Source: a virus. From it: 60,189 bases of DNA. The notes below the pieces were generated by a model. The model searched no databases and had not been told where the DNA came from. It saw nothing but the letters and a program-made list of their open reading frames with translations. The number at the start of each line of letters is the position of its first letter. The first letter of the stretch is position 1. The stretch is from IMG/VR virus record IMGVR_UViG_3300037247_001852, positions 1 through 60,189 of that record; one strand, written 5' to 3'. Both the position numbers and the translations under genes were made by a program. Below, piece by piece: positions 56,025 through 60,189 of this stretch.

Positions 56025-56237
56025 ATGGCCGAACGCGATCCCATCCTCCGACCCGAAGACGGCGTCATCGACGCCGACGCCGAACTGCCCGGCAACGCGT
56101 CGGTGATCCACAAGCCGCCGACGCACCCGTCGCGCCAGGCGAAGGGGGATCTGCCGCAGGAAGTCCCGAAGCTCGGTCGCGGCCTCACGAAGTCTGGCCT
56201 GTCGCACGCCGGGCCGCCGTTCAAGAACCTCAAGTAG
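56025..56237 (+). CDS. Small disordered protein ending in PFKNLK
   Basis: 70 residues, low complexity and polar; ends in GPPFKNLK. First of four consecutive small genes sharing a Pro-Phe-(Lys/Arg) terminal motif. Possible virion or capsid-targeted peptide; inference from position. Confidence 0.6.
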   Translation: MAERDPILRPEDGVIDADAELPGNASVIHKPPTHPSRQAKGDLPQEVPKLGRGLTKSGLSHAGPPFKNLK

Positions 56238-56244
56238 GAGCGCC

Positions 56245-56439
56245 ATGCCCGGTAAAGTCAGAGAGCAAGCAGAGAAGCACGGCATCGCGGGCAACCGCGA
56301 CGAGGGCATCTCCTACGACGGGCCCAACGGCGTCCCCGAGGGCCCCGACGCGCAGAACCAGCCGTACAAGCAGGGCGGCGCCCCGTCGACCACGCCCAAG
56401 CCGAGCCCCCACACCACCCCGTTCAAGAACCTGAAGTAA
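56245..56439 (+). CDS. Small disordered protein ending in PFKNLK
   Basis: 64 residues, Gly/Pro/Gln-rich. The last six residues are identical to the previous protein although the bodies differ. AGTAGGAGCGCC precedes the ATG. Confidence 0.6.
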   Translation: MPGKVREQAEKHGIAGNRDEGISYDGPNGVPEGPDAQNQPYKQGGAPSTTPKPSPHTTPFKNLK

Positions 56440-56451
56440 GGAGCGTCCGCG

Positions 56452-56700
<249 letters not shown>

Positions 56701-56725
56701 TCGCGCGACCGCGGAGGTAGAGAAC

Positions 56726-56944
56726 ATGCCCACCAAGAACGAAGAGAACGCCAACAGCATCGGCCAGGAGCGTCAGCACAACGACGCGACCCAGCAGTAC
56801 GACGCCGAGCACGGAGCTCACCGCGACAACGTCGAGGGGATGCCCCAGGACGACAAGCTGCCGACGGGCGAGCTGCCCCAGGCGCCCGACCCGAGCCCGT
56901 TCCGCATCGGCCCGCTGGGCGGCGGCGCCGACGGCGGCCGCTAG
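56726..56944 (+). CDS. Small protein with SPFR motif and Gly-rich tail
   Basis: 72 residues, Asn/Gln/Asp-rich body, ending 'PDPSPFRIGPLGGG...'. Fourth member of the run. CGGAGGTAGAGAAC precedes the ATG. Confidence 0.6.
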   Translation: MPTKNEENANSIGQERQHNDATQQYDAEHGAHRDNVEGMPQDDKLPTGELPQAPDPSPFRIGPLGGGADGGR

Positions 56945-56962
56945 CACCGACCCCGGGGAACG

Positions 56963-57352
56963 TTGGCGGACCAGGCGAAGCTGATCGGAACCCTCACGGT
57001 GGACCCGCTCTCGGGTCAGCCGTCGGGGAGCCCGTCGATCGACATCCCGATCGAGGAGCTGCTCCAGCTCAAGCGGTCTGGCCACGTCACGCAGGTCGAC
57101 CTCGAGACCGACGCCCCGGAGTCCGTCAACTTCGGCGACCTCGCCCAGGCCGAGGTCGTCTACATCCGCGCGTTCGGCGGCAAAGTCAAGGCGAGCTTCA
57201 CCAGCGCGGACGGCGCCGCTCAGACTATTCCGGTCGATCCGACCTGCATCCTGTTCTGCTCGCGAGAACCGATCACCGCCTTAGACTTGACGCGAGTCGC
57301 GGGCGCAGGTACCACTGTAAAGGTCAAAGTGCTGCTAGGCGAGAAGGTCTAG
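56963..57352 (+). CDS. Structural (decoration/fibre-like) protein
   Basis: 129 residues, TTG start after GGGGAACG. Strand-rich with 'EPITALDLTRVAGAGTTVKVKVLLGEKV' at the end, typical of small phage head-surface proteins. Function by resemblance and position. Confidence 0.6.
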   Translation: MADQAKLIGTLTVDPLSGQPSGSPSIDIPIEELLQLKRSGHVTQVDLETDAPESVNFGDLAQAEVVYIRAFGGKVKASFTSADGAAQTIPVDPTCILFCSREPITALDLTRVAGAGTTVKVKVLLGEKV

Positions 57353-57370
57353 CGCGGAGGAACCCCGACA

Positions 57371-57784
57371 ATGGCGACAGTCACCGAAACCGAAGACATC
57401 CAGAAGATCCTCAACCAGGGCCGCGCCGACCAGGTGCCCGACGCCCTCAACCTGATCGACTTCGGCGACATGCTCGAGGCGGTCGAAGAGGAGATCGACA
57501 AGAGCGACGCCGTCGCGGTCATCACCCTCGGTGACGACACGGCGCTCGACGCGGCCAAGGGTCGCGGTGCGCTGATGGTCCAGTCCGTCGAGGTCCTCAC
57601 CGGGTCGGCAGCCGCCGGCAGCCGCATCGTCGTCCCGTCCACCGACGCCGCCTCGGCCACCGAGGTCGTGCTGTCGGCCGACGGCACCACCCTCACGTTC
57701 GAGGCCAACGTCGGCACGGTCCAGGTCCGCTGGATCCCGGCACCCAAGGTCGCGTTGTCCACCAAGTTCGCCCCGACCTCCTAG
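57371..57784 (+). CDS. Structural protein, putative head decoration
   Basis: 137 residues, ATG after GCGGAGGAACCCCGACA. Helical acidic N-terminal half and a beta-rich C-terminal half ending 'VQVRWIPAPKVALSTKFAP'. It sits between the small disordered proteins and scaffold. Family not firmly recognised. Confidence 0.55.
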   Translation: MATVTETEDIQKILNQGRADQVPDALNLIDFGDMLEAVEEEIDKSDAVAVITLGDDTALDAAKGRGALMVQSVEVLTGSAAAGSRIVVPSTDAASATEVVLSADGTTLTFEANVGTVQVRWIPAPKVALSTKFAPTS

Positions 57785-57790
57785 CCCGAG

Positions 57791-57807
57791 CATTTTCCCG
57801 GACCAGG
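57791..57807 (+). promoter_or_regulatory. Possible promoter with TTCC/GGAA dyad
   Basis: AGCATTTT, then an imperfect dyad (TTCC at 57795-57798 to GGAA at 57806-57809 region), similar to 35879-35903. The 158-nt leader to the scaffold ATG holds no supported gene. Confidence 0.3.
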
Positions 57808-57942
57808 AACGGAGCCCAACCCAAGCGCGCTCATGCACCGCTACTCGGACCATAGCCCTGCTGTTCTCCGCCACCACGCGACGGCGGCGGAATCAACAGT
57901 CGGATCGGCCCGGAGGAAGCAGCGCACAGCGAAGAGGACACG

Positions 57943-58959
57943 ATGCCGAACGCGCCAGCCGAGAATGGGGCGGCCAAGCCGACCGAGAATCCTCCTGACG
58001 GAGGAGAGACCGGCAGCAACGGCGTAGCCCAAGGAGCCAACGGAGAAGTCCAAGCACAGCCGCCGCCAGATCCGCCGCACGGCCAACAGCCGCCGGTAGG
58101 AGACGACGACGCTGCCCTCGGGATCACTTCAGACGGCAAAGTTCACTCGGTTCCGCAAGAGGCGTTCTCCAAGCTCAAGGAGCGAGAGCGCGAAAGGGGA
58201 AGGGAAGAAGCACAGCAGGCACACCAACGATGGCTCGACGAGCAAGCCAAAGCGCAAGGGTTCGACTCCTTCGCGGCCTTCATGGCCGCGGCGAAGCCGC
58301 CCGAGCCGCCGCCGCAAGCCGCCGCGCCACCGCCGCCTGTTAAGCCAGAGCCCGATCCACCGAAGGAGGAACCAGTGCCGCCCGTAGAGACCCCCAAGGG
58401 ACAGGAACCCACGCCCGACCCCAAGCCGTCACGCACCGGCATGACCGCGCGCGCTCGAATCCGCTTCCGCAAGGAGCGCAGCAAGCACGCGTCGAACATG
58501 CAGAAGATGCGCGGCCGCAACAAGAAGCTGGAGGGAGAGCGCAACGCGCTCAAGGGCCAGCTCGCTCAGCAGCAGACGGAGACGGAGCTACGAGAGATCG
58601 CGATCAAGACCGGGGTAACGGACCTCGACTACGCGATGACGCTGCTCCGTCGAGAGCTGAAGGGGAAGACCGCGGAGGACCTCAAGGACTTCAAGCCGAA
58701 CGACTTCTTCGAGGGGTTGCGGGAACCACGCCCCCACCTCTTCTCGGAAGTGAAGGTGCCGGCGACCACCGGGACCGAGGACGGAGCGGAGACCCCGCCA
58801 CCACAGACCCCAGCGGCGGCTGCTCAACAGGTGGCCGACGGTGCGAGGATCGACGCGACGAAGATGACGGACGAGGAGTTCAAGGCCTACCTGCGCAAGC
58901 GCGGGTGGAGCCAGAACGCCACGACTCCGGGCGGCGACCGAGCGACTCGCTCGGGCTAG
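57943..58959 (+). CDS. Scaffold protein
   Basis: 338 residues, ATG after GAAGAGGACACG. Pro-rich disordered front (~1-55), helical 'FSKLKERERERGREEAQQ', Pro-rich linker (~115-165), a long basic coiled coil (~170-210) and a C-terminal 'MTDEEFKAYLRKRGW' helix. Directly precedes the major capsid gene, as scaffolds do. Confidence 0.75.
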   Translation: MPNAPAENGAAKPTENPPDGGETGSNGVAQGANGEVQAQPPPDPPHGQQPPVGDDDAALGITSDGKVHSVPQEAFSKLKERERERGREEAQQAHQRWLDEQAKAQGFDSFAAFMAAAKPPEPPPQAAAPPPPVKPEPDPPKEEPVPPVETPKGQEPTPDPKPSRTGMTARARIRFRKERSKHASNMQKMRGRNKKLEGERNALKGQLAQQQTETELREIAIKTGVTDLDYAMTLLRRELKGKTAEDLKDFKPNDFFEGLREPRPHLFSEVKVPATTGTEDGAETPPPQTPAAAAQQVADGARIDATKMTDEEFKAYLRKRGWSQNATTPGGDRATRSG

Positions 58960-58965
58960 CCGATC

Positions 58966-59020
58966 TTCTGCGCTTCGTACCTTCGCTCCGCCCTGGACTA
59001 ACCCACAACGGAGCGCAGAA
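58966..59020 (+). promoter_or_regulatory. Hairpin in the major capsid leader
   Basis: TTCTGCGCT (58966-58974) is complementary to AGCGCAGAA (59012-59020). The right arm overlaps the ribosome site GGAG (59010-59013). GCTCCG (58985-58990) can alternatively pair with CGGAGC (59009-59014). Confidence 0.45.
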
Positions 59021-59022
59021 CC

Positions 59023-60189
59023 ATGCCGGACTTTTCAGTCATCCTGCAGACCCCCGAGATTCGGGACATCGTCCAGGAGCGGATCCTCGAGCGCGCGTTT
59101 CACGATGCGCTCTTCCCTCGGTTGCTCTACCGCGGCGAGGCCGCCCCCGAAGAGTGGCCGGCCAACGTCGGCGACTCGATGGTGTTCACGGGCGTCGGCC
59201 TCATCAAGCCGAAGCTCAAGCCGCTGAGGCCGGGCGAGGACCCGCTCCCCAGCGACTACGAGAAGGAGCAGTGGGAGGCGACGATCCAGCAGTGGGCGGA
59301 CACGATCGACTCCCACATGCCGTCGTCCATCAACGCGGTGGCGAGCCTGTTCATGCGCAACGCGCAGCAGCTCGGGCTCAACGCGGGCCAGGTGCTCAAC
59401 CGCCTCGTCCGCAACCGGCTGTTCAACGCCGGGCTCGGCGGCCACACCGTGACCAGCGCGTCCGTCGCCGCGGCGAACGCGGTGCCGGTCCAGCGGCTCA
59501 ACGGGTTCACCAAGGCGCGACGGCCGGACCTGCCGGCGGGATCGGCCGTCCGCTTCGACACCGTGTCGGCGGCGAACCCGCTCGCGGTCCAGGTGTTCGA
59601 CACCGGCGTCGGCGACTTCGTGCAGCGCAACGTGATCGCGTTCGTGGCCGACGCCGCCGGCGACGAGGAGGGTCCCGGGACGCTCACCGTCGATGGCGCC
59701 GCCGTCACCATGGCGGCCCGCGGAGCCGTCATCGCGGACGACCGCACCAACCTGGTCCGCGTCGGCGGCGGGTTCTCGGTCGACTCGATCGGCTCGAACG
59801 ACCTGCTCCGCCTCGCGGACATCCGGTCGGCGGTCGCTCGGTTCTGGCAGCAGAACGTGCCCGCCCACCCGGACGGCAGGTTCCACTGCCACCTCGACCC
59901 GACGTCGCAGGCCCAGGTCTTCGCGGACCCGGAGTTCCAGCGGCTGCTCACCGCGTTGCCGGACCACTACATGTACCGCGAGTTCGCCCTGGGCGAGCTG
60001 CTCGGGACGGTGTTCTTCCGCAACTCGGAGAACCCGCTGGCCGAGACGGTCGGCGACGGCGACGTGACCATCTTCGACGAGGACGACCCGTTCGCGGGCG
60101 AGCTCACGAGCGACGGCACCGCCGCCGGCGTCCCGATCCACCGGCCGCTGTTCACGGGCCAGGCCGCGATCTACGAGTACTACCAGGAG
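59023..60189 (+). CDS. Major capsid protein (N4-gp56-like), C-terminus beyond window
   Basis: At least 389 residues from the ATG after ACGGAGCGCAGAACC; the frame runs off the right edge. 'WPANVGDSMVFTG', 'FHCHLDPTSQAQVFADPEF' (~285-305) and 'GTVFFRNSENPLAETV' are typical of the N4-gp56 capsid group, an HK97-fold protein that builds the shell. Start follows the scaffold gene by 63 nt. Confidence 0.85.
   Translation, partial: MPDFSVILQTPEIRDIVQERILERAFHDALFPRLLYRGEAAPEEWPANVGDSMVFTGVGLIKPKLKPLRPGEDPLPSDYEKEQWEATIQQWADTIDSHMPSSINAVASLFMRNAQQLGLNAGQVLNRLVRNRLFNAGLGGHTVTSASVAAANAVPVQRLNGFTKARRPDLPAGSAVRFDTVSAANPLAVQVFDTGVGDFVQRNVIAFVADAAGDEEGPGTLTVDGAAVTMAARGAVIADDRTNLVRVGGGFSVDSIGSNDLLRLADIRSAVARFWQQNVPAHPDGRFHCHLDPTSQAQVFADPEFQRLLTALPDHYMYREFALGELLGTVFFRNSENPLAETVGDGDVTIFDEDDPFAGELTSDGTAAGVPIHRPLFTGQAAIYEYYQE

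Noticed and set aside
57833-58027. A 64-residue frame in the scaffold leader
   Set aside because: No ribosome site or -10 hexamer, Arg/His-rich composition, and it overlaps the supported scaffold start in another frame.

Overview
The window is a contiguous piece of a large, GC-rich (roughly two thirds G+C) tailed-phage genome. It is almost wall-to-wall with short, overlapping genes. It opens inside a small membrane-protein gene of the lysis region and closes inside the major capsid gene. No tail genes are seen, so the genome continues past the right edge; if circular or permuted, the tail module lies outside the window. The host cannot be named from sequence alone. A lipoprotein signal (50693), a spanin-like protein (321) and an outer-wall-type lysis set point to a diderm host. 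The sigma-region-4-like regulator at 36636 resembles proteins I associate with Myxococcota, which is an inference.

Layout. (1) 1-2779, plus strand: membrane/spanin-like genes, a candidate small RNA between a promoter and two terminators, and an amidase endolysin. (2) 2784-19948, minus strand: an early-type block of small conserved phage genes, an HNH protein, a long ParB-like protein with a histone-like tail, a DUF3560 protein, a uracil-glycosylase-like protein, two C5-cytosine methyltransferases with a small ParB/Srx protein, a DnaQ-like exonuclease, a RecT-like annealing protein and a YqaJ-like exonuclease. (3) 19949-20527: a divergent control region with a Cro/CI-like regulator. (4) 20515-29065, plus strand: replication and recombination genes (initiator/helicase loader, DnaB, MT-A70 methyltransferase, HNH insertion, RusA resolvase, RlpA-like protein, SMC/SbcC-like ATPase, HerA-like translocase, and a metzincin-like protein lacking its catalytic glutamate). 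(5) 29125-44353: about forty very small genes, many Cys-rich and probably metal-binding, with a C2H2 zinc-finger protein and a sigma-4-like regulator in the middle. (6) 44394-60189: a leaderless gene, an Acb2/Tad1-like nucleotide-sponge candidate, small and large terminase, portal, a cluster of independently transcribed accessory genes (50.7-52.3 kb), head morphogenesis, a possible frameshifted acidic protein, four small proteins sharing a C-terminal peptide, decoration-like proteins, scaffold and the start of the major capsid protein.

Regulation is unusually readable. Many units begin with a TANNNT-type -10 hexamer 6-9 nt upstream of an ATG or GTG, meaning a leaderless mRNA. Others use a recurrent extended Shine-Dalgarno cassette, GGAGG(G)ACAGG. 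The most striking element is at 51.02-51.54 kb. It carries tandem 23-bp repeats, a promoter, and a leader RNA with a perfect 21-bp hairpin. The hairpin loop holds a ribosome-binding site for a 16-residue leader peptide that overlaps the start of an 85-residue gene, and a terminator follows. This has the architecture of a translational attenuator.
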